From contig DUVD01000056.1 of assembly GCA_012841225.1 (NCBI GenBank), forward strand, positions 1 to 13,352: a stretch of 13,352 nt of DNA, read 5' to 3'. Positions 1 through 6,959 of this stretch are shown in pieces. Source of the stretch: Fibrobacter sp. (GTDB lineage: Bacteria; Fibrobacterota; Fibrobacteria; Fibrobacterales; Fibrobacteraceae). Both the position numbers and the translations under genes were made by a program. Under the pieces are notes generated by a model. That model worked only from the letters and a program-made list of their open reading frames with translations, was not told where the DNA came from and searched no databases. Every line of letters begins with the position of its first letter. The stretch's first letter is position 1.

Positions 1-90
1 CTACAATTACTCGCTTATCACATTGCCGTGCTTCGAGGAAACGACGTAGACCAACCTCGCAACTTGGCAAAAAGTGTAACCGTTGAATAA
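1..90 (+). CDS. glmS: GlmS C-terminus (glutamine-fructose-6-phosphate aminotransferase), partial
   Basis: The frame is open from base 1 and stops at TAA 88-90, giving 29 residues. The tail reads LQLLAYHIAVLRG, then NDVDQPRNLAKSVTVE. This matches the highly conserved C-terminus of glucosamine-6-phosphate synthase: the QLLAYH helix, the D-x-P-R-N-L-A-K-S-V-T-V-E ending, and the end of the protein at that exact glutamate. GlmS makes glucosamine-6-phosphate from fructose-6-phosphate and glutamine, the entry step to UDP-GlcNAc for peptidoglycan and LPS. Only the last part of the isomerase (SIS) domain is in the window, so nothing can be said about the catalytic parts. scpA follows on the same strand after 18 bases, so the two are probably co-transcribed. 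Confidence 0.93.
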   Translation, partial: LQLLAYHIAVLRGNDVDQPRNLAKSVTVE

Positions 91-108
91 TTATTTATCT
101 TTTCTGCT

Positions 109-1149
109 ATGATCGTTGCTGATAAAGAAGACTACGAAGTTCGGATTGGCGCCTTTGAAGGCCCCATGGATCTTTTGCTGTACCTTGTTCAGAAAGACGA
201 AGTCGACACCAGCGAAATTTCAATCGCCGAAATTACCGATCAGTATTTATCTTGGATTAAAGATTTAGCACAAGCCGATTTATCTGCTGCTGGTGATTTC
301 TTATTAATGGCTAGCCGATTAATGGCTTTAAAAGTGCGCGAGCTGCTACCTAAAGAGGCTCAAAGCGAAGAAGAATTTTTAGAGTACTCGGAAGACCGTG
401 AAAAATTACTGCGAGAAATGCTTGAGTACCAGCGCTACAAGCAAGTTGCTCGTGAGTTACAAGGGAAAGAAGCAGAAAACTTTGGCACCTTTTATAGAGG
501 GCGTTTAGAAAGGTCCCACAACGAAGAAGAGACCCTCGCCGATGCAAATATATGGCAGTTGTTTAGGGCTTACCAAAAGGGGCTTAAAGCACGCAGTACT
601 AGCAACACTCATCACATCGAACTCGACTATGTGACAATTGAAGACCGCCAACAACTAATTAGCAACTACTTAACAACCCACGGCAGAGCCCTTTTTGAAG
701 ACTTGCTCGGCAGAGACCAACACCCCATTGTTGCCGCCGTTACTTTTATGGCGCTTATGGAAATGATTAAAACCGATGAGGTCATTTTTAGGCAAAGCGA
801 GGCCTTTGGCCCAATCTGGCTTTATCGTCGAAAAAACAACCTTGATTACGCCGATGAAATGGCTAGCGAAACGGTTATTCTTTCTAAAGATCCTGAATTA
901 AAATCGGGGTTATTAGAGGCGCTACGCGAGCGCGAATCCTCACTAGCAGAGAACAAAAAGGCAACCATAGACGCCGTAATGCGAGAAGCAGTTCTTTGGG
1001 CTAACGAAGGCAAGATGATTGAAGAAGAAGATCTTTTTGCCATGCTCGAAGGGCGCATTTCACTTTCAGACGCAAAGCTACCTACAGAACCTATCGCTCA
1101 AGAAGACGAAGCTCTTAATCCCACAGCACCGGTGGAAGAGGGTCTTTAA
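109..1149 (+). CDS. scpA: ScpA, segregation and condensation protein A (kleisin)
   Basis: The protein has 346 residues. The N-terminal block at about residues 11-47 carries the family signature (F-E-G-P-M-D-L-L-L-Y-L-V, then I-S-I-A-E-I-T-D-Q-Y-L), which in ScpA contacts the SMC neck. A long charged helical region follows. A C-terminal winged-helix segment at about 207-240 (TFMALMEMIK...FGPIWLYRR) is the part that in known ScpA binds the SMC head. ScpA, ScpB and SMC form the condensin that organises and segregates the chromosome in the cytoplasm. The canonical fold ends near residue 240; about 105 further acidic, helical residues form a tail longer than usual for a family of roughly 250 residues. 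The ATG at 109 has no evident Shine-Dalgarno and lies 18 bases after the glmS stop, so coupling to glmS translation is plausible. scpB, often next door, is not here. The last 35 bases overlap the convergent gene on the - strand. Confidence 0.93.
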   Translation: MIVADKEDYEVRIGAFEGPMDLLLYLVQKDEVDTSEISIAEITDQYLSWIKDLAQADLSAAGDFLLMASRLMALKVRELLPKEAQSEEEFLEYSEDREKLLREMLEYQRYKQVARELQGKEAENFGTFYRGRLERSHNEEETLADANIWQLFRAYQKGLKARSTSNTHHIELDYVTIEDRQQLISNYLTTHGRALFEDLLGRDQHPIVAAVTFMALMEMIKTDEVIFRQSEAFGPIWLYRRKNNLDYADEMASETVILSKDPELKSGLLEALRERESSLAENKKATIDAVMREAVLWANEGKMIEEEDLFAMLEGRISLSDAKLPTEPIAQEDEALNPTAPVEEGL

Positions 1150-1399
1150 GATCCTTGTTTTCTTTGGCCGCTTGAAACTTTTTTTCTATCACATCGAATT
1201 TATGTTTTTCTTTTTCTTTGGCTGCTGCAAACTTAGCATCGAGCTCTGCAGATCGTTTTTTTTGACTTAACATAAAATCGTCTAAAGATAACTTCTCTTT
1301 TTTGTATTCTTTGTGACTAAAAACAGTTCCCGTCTCCGGATCGACGACTAAAACTGACTTGCAACAAGGGCAATTTATAGAAATTGTTTTTACTGCCAT
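1115..1399 (-). CDS. Small CxxC / coiled-coil protein, unknown function
   Basis: The protein has 94 residues from the ATG at 1397-1399. I prefer this to the ATG at 1403-1405 because the Shine-Dalgarno GAGGG lies 8 bases before the downstream ATG but only 2 before the upstream one. The N-terminus carries I-N-C-P-C-C-K followed by V-V-D-P-E-T-G-T-V, which looks like one half of a zinc ribbon (Cys10/Cys13, plus Cys12). No second CxxC is present, so metal binding would need a dimer or other ligands. Residues 35-85 are strongly charged and rich in K, E and A, predicting a long helix or coiled coil. The end is proline-rich with a final W-D. I do not recognise a named family. It starts 13 bases downstream of the YugP-like protease and is probably co-transcribed with it. 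Its stop lies inside the 3' end of scpA. Confidence 0.75.
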   Translation of the reverse strand: MAVKTISINCPCCKSVLVVDPETGTVFSHKEYKKEKLSLDDFMLSQKKRSAELDAKFAAAKEKEKHKFDVIEKKFQAAKENKDLKDPLPPVLWD

Positions 1400-1412
1400 A
1401 AGCATAACCCTC

Positions 1413-2126
1413 TTAGTCTCTGCCTCTCAAAAGGCCAGCGCGGATAGCCCAATAGAGCAATTGCATTACCGACTGAATTGCAGCCGCTACATAAGTTAAA
1501 CCAGCCGCCAAAAGGACAGCAGACACCGCTTTGTACTCAGGCCCTTGCTGTACGATGTTCAACGCTTGAAGCCTTTTTTTAGCGCGACTAGAAGCATCAA
1601 ACTCCACAGGGATAGTGACAAAGGTGAAAAGCGTTGATAAGCCAAAAAGCCCAACGCCAAAAATAGCAACCGATTGGCCCATTCCCAAAGACTGAAATGA
1701 CATTAAAAGAATACCAGCAATCACAAGCCAGGGTCCTAAATTTGAACCGACATTGGCGGCGGGTACAATAAAAGAGCGAAGCCACATAGGAAAGTAGTTT
1801 TCGGCGTGCTGCAAAGCGTGACCCACTTCATGAGCAGCAACGCCTGCAGCGCTAGCATTAGTCCCATGATACACGTCTTTAGACAAGTGCAGCGTTTTGT
1901 TTAATGGGTTGTAATGATCTGCCAAAAAGCCTTGCGCTTCATGAATAGTTACGTCCGAGATTCCAGCATCGGCGAGGATGGCTTTAGCCACTTGTGCTCC
2001 TGTGAGCCCGCTCGCAATACGCACCTTTTGCCCGGCCTTAAAGCGACTTGAAACCATAAAAGAAAAAACACCAGACAGAGCAAGGCCAAAAATTAAAATA
2101 AACATGTACAGAGGGTCAAAAAACAT
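1413..2126 (-). CDS. YugP-family membrane zinc metallopeptidase
   Basis: The protein has 237 residues. A membrane segment spans about residues 5-25, and hydrophobic stretches follow at about 130-172 and 200-228. The active-site motif is A-A-H-E-V-G-H-A-L-Q-H (His99, Glu100, His103), a zincin HExxH. A downstream I-P-V-E-F-D-A-S-S-R-A block supplies Glu175 as the probable third zinc ligand. The order of these motifs, the LTGAQVAKAIL helix near residue 41 and the H-Y-N-P...L-H-L-S block match the YugP/PF04298 family of predicted neutral zinc peptidases, and the length is typical. The substrate is unknown; the protein is expected in the inner membrane. The start is supported by AGGAGA five bases before the ATG. 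A 94-base AT-rich gap separates it from the ABC-2 permease upstream, so it may have its own promoter. The small CxxC protein follows after 13 bases. Confidence 0.9.
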   Translation of the reverse strand: MFFDPLYMFILIFGLALSGVFSFMVSSRFKAGQKVRIASGLTGAQVAKAILADAGISDVTIHEAQGFLADHYNPLNKTLHLSKDVYHGTNASAAGVAAHEVGHALQHAENYFPMWLRSFIVPAANVGSNLGPWLVIAGILLMSFQSLGMGQSVAIFGVGLFGLSTLFTFVTIPVEFDASSRAKKRLQALNIVQQGPEYKAVSAVLLAAGLTYVAAAIQSVMQLLYWAIRAGLLRGRD

Positions 2127-2220
2127 TTAGTTCTCCTTGATGTAAAGCAACATCATGTATGTTCAATTATTAATAATACTAAAATTTACACCTTAAAAAA
2201 TACTCGGCTTTATTTTTATC
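2127..2220 (-). promoter_or_regulatory. AT-rich gap with a small inverted repeat before the yugP-like gene
   Basis: These 94 bases are very AT-rich and separate the ABC-2 permease stop from the protease start. An inverted repeat TGATGT/ACATCA with a 6-base loop lies at 2138-2155, directly upstream of the AGGAGA ribosome site. In the - strand transcript it would form a 6-bp hairpin next to the Shine-Dalgarno, or it could be an operator half-site pair. No clear terminator for the permease operon and no convincing -35/-10 pair were found, so a separate promoter is inferred only from the gap and the composition. Confidence 0.3.
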
Positions 2221-3378
2221 TTAACGTCTTTTATAAGTCCAAAAAAGCCCTATAGAAAGATACAAAATCATTTGAACCGTGAGCCCACATAAATAACCTG
2301 CGATTTCAGCAACGCCAGCACCCATTTGCTCTATGGCCGTCCAAGCTGGAATAGCAAAAGTACTTGGGAATAAATAAGAAATGTATTGAATCCATTGCGG
2401 CATAGCACTATGAGGCCAGCTAAACCCAGATAAAAATAACAGCGGGATAGAAAAGAATAAAAAGACCTGTAAACTGGATTCCCTTCTTTTAAAAAGTAAA
2501 GAAATGCTCATTCCCAAATGAATGGTTGCCGAAAAAAAGAGGACTGCAAAAAGGATCATCGGCCCCGCTGCGCCCCGCCTAGGGAAATCAAATACTTGAT
2601 AAATTACCGCATGATAAAAGCTCAAAAACAAGCAGTAGTGTAAAAAGTAGGCGGTAAAGCGCCCAAAGTAGCGGTACATCAAAGACTCATTTTCCACTAC
2701 AGAAAATCTTTTTTCGCTTGATAAAAATGAACGCTGTTTTCTAGAGCCACCCAAGGTGCATATTCCAATGAGCAAGGTCTGTTGTAAAATCAGCATTAAG
2801 ACCGAAGGAACAACATAGTTGGCGTACCCAGTAGTTCCATTAAACATATTTTGAACTCGCAACGGAAAGGGGTCTCGGGCGGCCATGGCCTTTTTTATAG
2901 GAAGCTTGTGTGTCGTCGCTATTTTCTGCACTTTTAAATTAGCACTTGCCGTTGCTGCCACAGTCGCAAAAGCATTACCTATAGCGCCATGAAGCATTAC
3001 ATAAGCACCATGCGTGTAAACTCCAAGTCCACTAGACTCTCCTCGACGCGCTTGACGTTCCATGCCTTTAGGGACGACCATAAACCCATAAATCTTTTCT
3101 TCGGCCATTGCTTTTTCTGCCTCACTAGCGTCCCCATAAACATAGGCCACTTGCAATTGCTGGCTAGCATTGCTCATGCGCGTGATTTGTCTAGAAAGTA
3201 CAGACTGATCTTGGTCGACAATAGCCACTGGAATTTTTTCTGCAAGTTGTTTTACATAAGGCAAAGGGTAATATACAGAGTAAAAAACACCTGCTAAAAC
3301 AAGAAGCAATACGGCCGCCGGGTCTGTAAAAAACAATTTCCATTCGTGAAGAACAACCTTAATAAATCGCTTAATCAT
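2221..3378 (-). CDS. ABC-2 type transporter permease (second of a pair)
   Basis: The protein has 385 residues. The layout is that of the ABC2_membrane_3 / YbhR-YbhS class: one membrane helix at about 21-38, a large extracytoplasmic domain to about 185 (starting VAIVDQDQSVLSRQI), then five helices near 186-208, 240-262, 272-296, 303-322 and 360-380. The conserved features F-L-S-G-F-S-W-P before helix 6 and Y-L-F-P-S-T are present. It should form the inner-membrane channel together with the preceding permease. No Walker A or ABC signature is present, so ATP hydrolysis must come from another protein. Its ATG lies 5 bases upstream of the end of the previous gene's stop (8-base overlap), so translation is probably coupled. 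The substrate is unknown; multidrug-type or hydrophobic cargo is typical for the class. Confidence 0.88.
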   Translation of the reverse strand: MIKRFIKVVLHEWKLFFTDPAAVLLLVLAGVFYSVYYPLPYVKQLAEKIPVAIVDQDQSVLSRQITRMSNASQQLQVAYVYGDASEAEKAMAEEKIYGFMVVPKGMERQARRGESSGLGVYTHGAYVMLHGAIGNAFATVAATASANLKVQKIATTHKLPIKKAMAARDPFPLRVQNMFNGTTGYANYVVPSVLMLILQQTLLIGICTLGGSRKQRSFLSSEKRFSVVENESLMYRYFGRFTAYFLHYCLFLSFYHAVIYQVFDFPRRGAAGPMILFAVLFFSATIHLGMSISLLFKRRESSLQVFLFFSIPLLFLSGFSWPHSAMPQWIQYISYLFPSTFAIPAWTAIEQMGAGVAEIAGYLCGLTVQMILYLSIGLFWTYKRR

Positions 3379-4483
3379 GTTGTCGCCCCATTTGCCAATA
3401 TAGGGAGAGTGTCCCTAAAATCAACCAAAAAGCAGCCATACCGCTTAGCAATAAAAACGAATCCCATGCCGCAAGCAAGCCAACTGGGCCTAAAAGGAGT
3501 GCAGATTGCAACTGAAGAAGAGGGGTCAAAGGCAATAAATAAGCGAAGCATTGCACGCACAAAGGCATGGCAAGCAAAGGAAACGTTTGCCCCGCAAAAG
3601 CAAAGGCAGGGCCACCAATAATACCCGTTAAACTAGAGGCAACGCGCATGCTTCCCGTAGCGCCAACAAAAACCATCCCCATACCAAAACAAGCAACGAC
3701 CATCATCCACTGGCCTAATGCAATCAGCCATACTTGAGATAAATGTATTGGAGCAAAAAAAGTGTGCGTGTAAAAGTAGAGCACTAAAAACTCAAGCCAA
3801 ACAATAAAAATACCAGGAGCTACAGCTCCAAAGATGGCCATTATTCTAGAACCTGAAGCCCCTTGAATCCATAAGGAGACCCTTTTTGTTCTAAATGGCC
3901 AAGAGGCTAAGTAAGTCCCAATAAGCATAGCGCAAAGGTGAAATACCGCCACAATCAAATTGATCCCCAGAAATCCGACATAATTGCCCTCTGGATTTCC
4001 CACCGACTCGACTTCAACAAACAGCAAGTCTTCTAAATTATAGTCACTAAAGGAAGCCCCCGCATCGCCGAGCGTAACTCGTAATTCTTTCAAAACGATA
4101 TTACTTATTAAGAGTGACTGCGCATTGGTGTAAACAGAAATAATAGGCGCTTCTAACCTAAGTGCTTTTTCTTCCATTCTCGGAGGAAAAAAGAGTACCG
4201 CTTGCACTCTACCTGCTTGCATTTCTTTTTCACAGGAATTTAAGTCGGGACATTTTATTTTAACATCTAAAACGGGATTGGCCTGAATAACCCGCTCTAG
4301 CTTTCTAGATAAAACAGAATCATCAAAAGAAACAATCCCTATCGGCACGTTGGTCGGGGTTTCTGCAGATAAAAGAGAGATCATAAATAGAGAGGTTAAA
4401 ATCGGTAAAACCACCATCAAAAACCAGAGAAACTTATTTCGTTCTCCGTAGAGTAGTTTTATCGTGTTAAAAAAAGACTTCAA
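3371..4483 (-). CDS. ABC-2 type transporter permease (first of a pair), TTG start
   Basis: The protein has 370 residues and the same topology as its downstream partner: a helix at about 18-38, an extracytoplasmic domain to about 168 (starting NVPIGIVSFDDSVLSRKL), and five further helices near 170-195, 215-238, 251-275, 281-302 and 338-360. The start codon is TTG. It is supported by GAGGG 7 bases upstream, and the next in-frame Met is inside the first membrane helix. The segment P-A-F-A-F-A-G-Q-T-F-P sits where family members carry F-L-S-G-x-x-x-P. Cys78 and Cys84 in the external domain could form a disulfide. The HlyD-type adaptor ends 17 bases upstream and the second permease overlaps by 8 bases. 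The two permeases have diverged, pointing to an obligate heterodimer (inference). No ATP-binding domain is fused. Confidence 0.87.
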   Translation of the reverse strand: MKSFFNTIKLLYGERNKFLWFLMVVLPILTSLFMISLLSAETPTNVPIGIVSFDDSVLSRKLERVIQANPVLDVKIKCPDLNSCEKEMQAGRVQAVLFFPPRMEEKALRLEAPIISVYTNAQSLLISNIVLKELRVTLGDAGASFSDYNLEDLLFVEVESVGNPEGNYVGFLGINLIVAVFHLCAMLIGTYLASWPFRTKRVSLWIQGASGSRIMAIFGAVAPGIFIVWLEFLVLYFYTHTFFAPIHLSQVWLIALGQWMMVVACFGMGMVFVGATGSMRVASSLTGIIGGPAFAFAGQTFPLLAMPLCVQCFAYLLPLTPLLQLQSALLLGPVGLLAAWDSFLLLSGMAAFWLILGTLSLYWQMGRQHD

Positions 4484-4500
4484 AAAGTCACCCTCGTTTG

Positions 4501-5490
4501 TTACTGAAGCAAATCCAATGACAGCAATACACTCATTCCTGGGCGCAAATTGGGGATAGAATCATCAGGACGAAGCCTGATTTCAAAAGTCTTTAAGTCA
4601 AATCCGCCACTTTCTTTACTGCTACGCCACGTCGCATAATCGCCGACAGAGGCGATGTAAAAGACTTTCATATTAACCGAGGTGTCTAATGCAGGAATTC
4701 TCAAAGACAAAACGGTGCCTTTGTTAAGCTTTTTAAGTTTGTCTTCACGCACATTAAAAACAGCCCACGCCTCTTTTCTATCTGTAATAGCGATAATAGG
4801 CGAACCAGAGCCAACTACTTCGCCTTCTTCCACCAGCTTCAAAGTAACTTCCCCAGAAATAGGCGCGCGTACATGGGTTTCATCTAAATACGCATCCACC
4901 TCATAAAGCGCCCCTGTGGCTTGCTTCACCAAAGCAGCAGCGGCGGCTTTATCCTCACTCCTCGCACCAGCACTGGCTTGCTCATATAAGGCCCTAGCGG
5001 CGGCTAATTGAGCTTCATTGGCGTTCATCTGTGTTTCGGCTTCGTCTCGTTTTTGCAGAGGGATGACGCCTTCTTCGTAAAGCTTTTGAATTCGAGTAAA
5101 GGTTGTTTTGGAAAGCAAAAAAGCTTCATTCGCGCGGTCTAACATCGCTTTTGAAGCGGCAATCTCTTCTACACGGGCTCCATAATGCGCTTTTGAGGCA
5201 TTCGCTTTTGCGGCGCCTAAAGCCCCTTCCGTCTGCATCTTTTTAGCTTCAATTTCTGGACTTGCTATTTTAGCCACCACGTCCCCTTTTTGCACTACAT
5301 CGCCTTCACGCACCAAAATGCTCTCCACACGACCGGGAACTTTACCAGCCACCATCACGCGACGGGCTTCCATTTGGCCTTGCAAAAGCACTGTTTCTGG
5401 TTGATGCAAAAAGCTATTCACCGTTTTAATCCCAAGAACTACTAAAAGCATTAAAGCCATAACAACGATCACAACCCATAATTTTTTCAT
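4501..5490 (-). CDS. HlyD/YbhG-like periplasmic adaptor (membrane fusion protein)
   Basis: The protein has 329 residues. A signal anchor at about 5-22 is followed by the first half of a biotinyl-lipoyl domain (about 46-76, G-K-V-P-G-R-V...V-R-E-G-D-V-V-Q-K-G-D-V-V). A helical hairpin spans about 85-200, very rich in Ala, Glu and Lys. The second lipoyl half lies at about 205-237 (T-H-V-R-A-P-I-S-G-E-V), and a beta-barrel runs to the end. This order is standard for adaptors that join an inner-membrane transporter to a TolC channel. The domain plan and neighbours resemble E. coli YbhG. The ATG overlaps the TolC stop as ATGA, with GGAGAAG a few bases upstream, so coupled translation is likely. 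The inner-membrane partners are the two permeases immediately downstream. Confidence 0.9.
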   Translation of the reverse strand: MKKLWVVIVVMALMLLVVLGIKTVNSFLHQPETVLLQGQMEARRVMVAGKVPGRVESILVREGDVVQKGDVVAKIASPEIEAKKMQTEGALGAAKANASKAHYGARVEEIAASKAMLDRANEAFLLSKTTFTRIQKLYEEGVIPLQKRDEAETQMNANEAQLAAARALYEQASAGARSEDKAAAAALVKQATGALYEVDAYLDETHVRAPISGEVTLKLVEEGEVVGSGSPIIAITDRKEAWAVFNVREDKLKKLNKGTVLSLRIPALDTSVNMKVFYIASVGDYATWRSSKESGGFDLKTFEIRLRPDDSIPNLRPGMSVLLSLDLLQ

Positions 5491-6905
5491 TTTTTCTTCT
5501 CCAAAAATTCACCTAGTTGAGAAACTTCGCCACCGATTTCTAGTATTCGCACAAAAGCCATCATCGCATCGTATTTTGCCTTTAGGTTGCCCACTTCAAG
5601 CCTGGTCAAAGCAAGCTCAGCATCAACTACCGAAAGACTTGTTGTCAAACCTGCCTCAAATGCGAGTTTTTGACTTCTTAAAGACTCTTCGGCGAGTTCT
5701 TTAGTTTTTTTTAGGCTTTCCACTCGACGTTTCGCGCTTTCAAATTCTCGGAAATACTTTTCGACTAATAACCCGATGTCCTCAGTCGCTTGCGTTTCCA
5801 TATATGTAAGGGTTCGCTCCATCGATTTTGCGGAACTCACTTTAGAGGCTGTCTCACCACCCTTAAATAGGGTCCAATTTAGGTCGACACCAACAGCCCA
5901 ATTCGGCTCTAAAATAGTCAGGTCTTTTGTATAAAGCTCCTTATAACCAAATAAAGCCACAGTCGGTAGAAACTCGCCTCTCGCTGCTGAAACGCCCCTA
6001 TTAGAACGTTTTTTCTCTTGACGAATTTGATTTAAAACAGGACTTTTTTCCAAGACCTTTATCTTGTACTTCTCAAAAGACAAGAACATGTTGGGAATTT
6101 CTATTGGGGTTATCGCTTCTAAAGAAGTATCTCGTTGCAAACTCTTCGATAAAGCCAACCGAGACAAAGAAAGATCGCTACCCGCATTTTCAAGTTCGTA
6201 CTCCGCTTCTGAAAGCGCCACTTCAGCCCGCAAACGCTCGGCTCTGGAAACTTGCCCCGCTTGCTCGAGTTTTAGTGCGGTTTCAAAATGAGATTTTAAG
6301 TTTTCATGCGTTTTTTCTTTAAGGCTTACTAAATCTTCGGCCAGGCGAAGCCCAAAATAACGCAACGCTATTTCGGATAGCGCTTGGTTTTCTTTATAGG
6401 CGTATTCCGACTTACGTGCGTCGACATTGTCTTTAGAGGCCTGATAAGCATTCCAAATTCGGCCCCCAGTAAAAACTGGCCATACAAGAGAAGCCCGAGC
6501 ATTAAAAAACAGTTTGTCTTGTACTTTCGTGGAAAAATCAGGCAGAGCAGCGTCTAAAGCTTTTTCTGTCTGCACTTTTGCCCCCATAGCAACGAGTTCA
6601 CTATTACTTTGCTGAAGATAATTAGAATACGCTTCGGCCCCGTGCACCCCAATAATCGCCGAACGAATAGGATTTAAATCGATCGAAATTGGATTATCAA
6701 TGCGAGTCACTCTACCAGAAACGGCTATCTCAGGTAAAAACCTTGAACGCGCAGCCGCTCTTTCGCTTTCCGATTGCTCTAATGAGGCCTTATCTACTTG
6801 AATTTTAGGGTTATTTGCCGCCGCATAAAGTAAAGCTTGTTCTATAGAGATTGGCTCTGCATAAAGAAGACTGAAGCCAAAAAGAAATAAAACATATTTT
6901 CTCAT
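5487..6905 (-). CDS. TolC-family outer-membrane efflux protein
   Basis: The protein has 472 residues, normal for the family. A signal peptide (KYVLFLFGFSLLYA) probably ends after Ala16, and the mature part begins with the typical S-I-E-Q-A-L-L-Y-A-A-A-N-N-P helix. The two structural repeats are visible. In each, F-L-P-E-I-A-V or F-L-P-T-V-A-L strands lead to an F-x-G-G ending (P-V-F-T-G-G-R near 143-149, T-L-F-K-G-G-E in the second repeat), flanked by long charged helices. It should form a trimeric channel through the outer membrane and a periplasmic tunnel for the adaptor encoded next. The ATG has no recognisable Shine-Dalgarno. It lies only a few bases after the U-tract of a terminator-like hairpin, so how it is transcribed and initiated is unclear. 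A 15-codon reading frame overlaps its start as ATGA. Confidence 0.92.
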   Translation of the reverse strand: MRKYVLFLFGFSLLYAEPISIEQALLYAAANNPKIQVDKASLEQSESERAAARSRFLPEIAVSGRVTRIDNPISIDLNPIRSAIIGVHGAEAYSNYLQQSNSELVAMGAKVQTEKALDAALPDFSTKVQDKLFFNARASLVWPVFTGGRIWNAYQASKDNVDARKSEYAYKENQALSEIALRYFGLRLAEDLVSLKEKTHENLKSHFETALKLEQAGQVSRAERLRAEVALSEAEYELENAGSDLSLSRLALSKSLQRDTSLEAITPIEIPNMFLSFEKYKIKVLEKSPVLNQIRQEKKRSNRGVSAARGEFLPTVALFGYKELYTKDLTILEPNWAVGVDLNWTLFKGGETASKVSSAKSMERTLTYMETQATEDIGLLVEKYFREFESAKRRVESLKKTKELAEESLRSQKLAFEAGLTTSLSVVDAELALTRLEVGNLKAKYDAMMAFVRILEIGGEVSQLGEFLEKKK

Positions 6906-6910
6906 GCACT

Positions 6911-6949
6911 AAAAATAATAAAATGAAGAGGAGTTTGGTGCCCCTTCAT
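6911..6949 (-). terminator. Rho-independent terminator (or attenuator) after the lamin-tail gene
   Basis: On the - strand, a 9-bp stem (6941-6949 paired with 6923-6931, including one G-U pair) encloses a 9-base loop. The run TTTATTATTTTT follows at once (complement of 6911-6922). It lies 11 bases downstream of the lipoprotein stop and is the natural end of the VTC operon. The tolC ATG is only 6 bases beyond the U-tract. The tolC operon must therefore use read-through, a promoter inside the lipoprotein gene, or an almost leaderless message. Confidence 0.75.
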
Positions 6950-6959
6950 CCTGCTGAAA

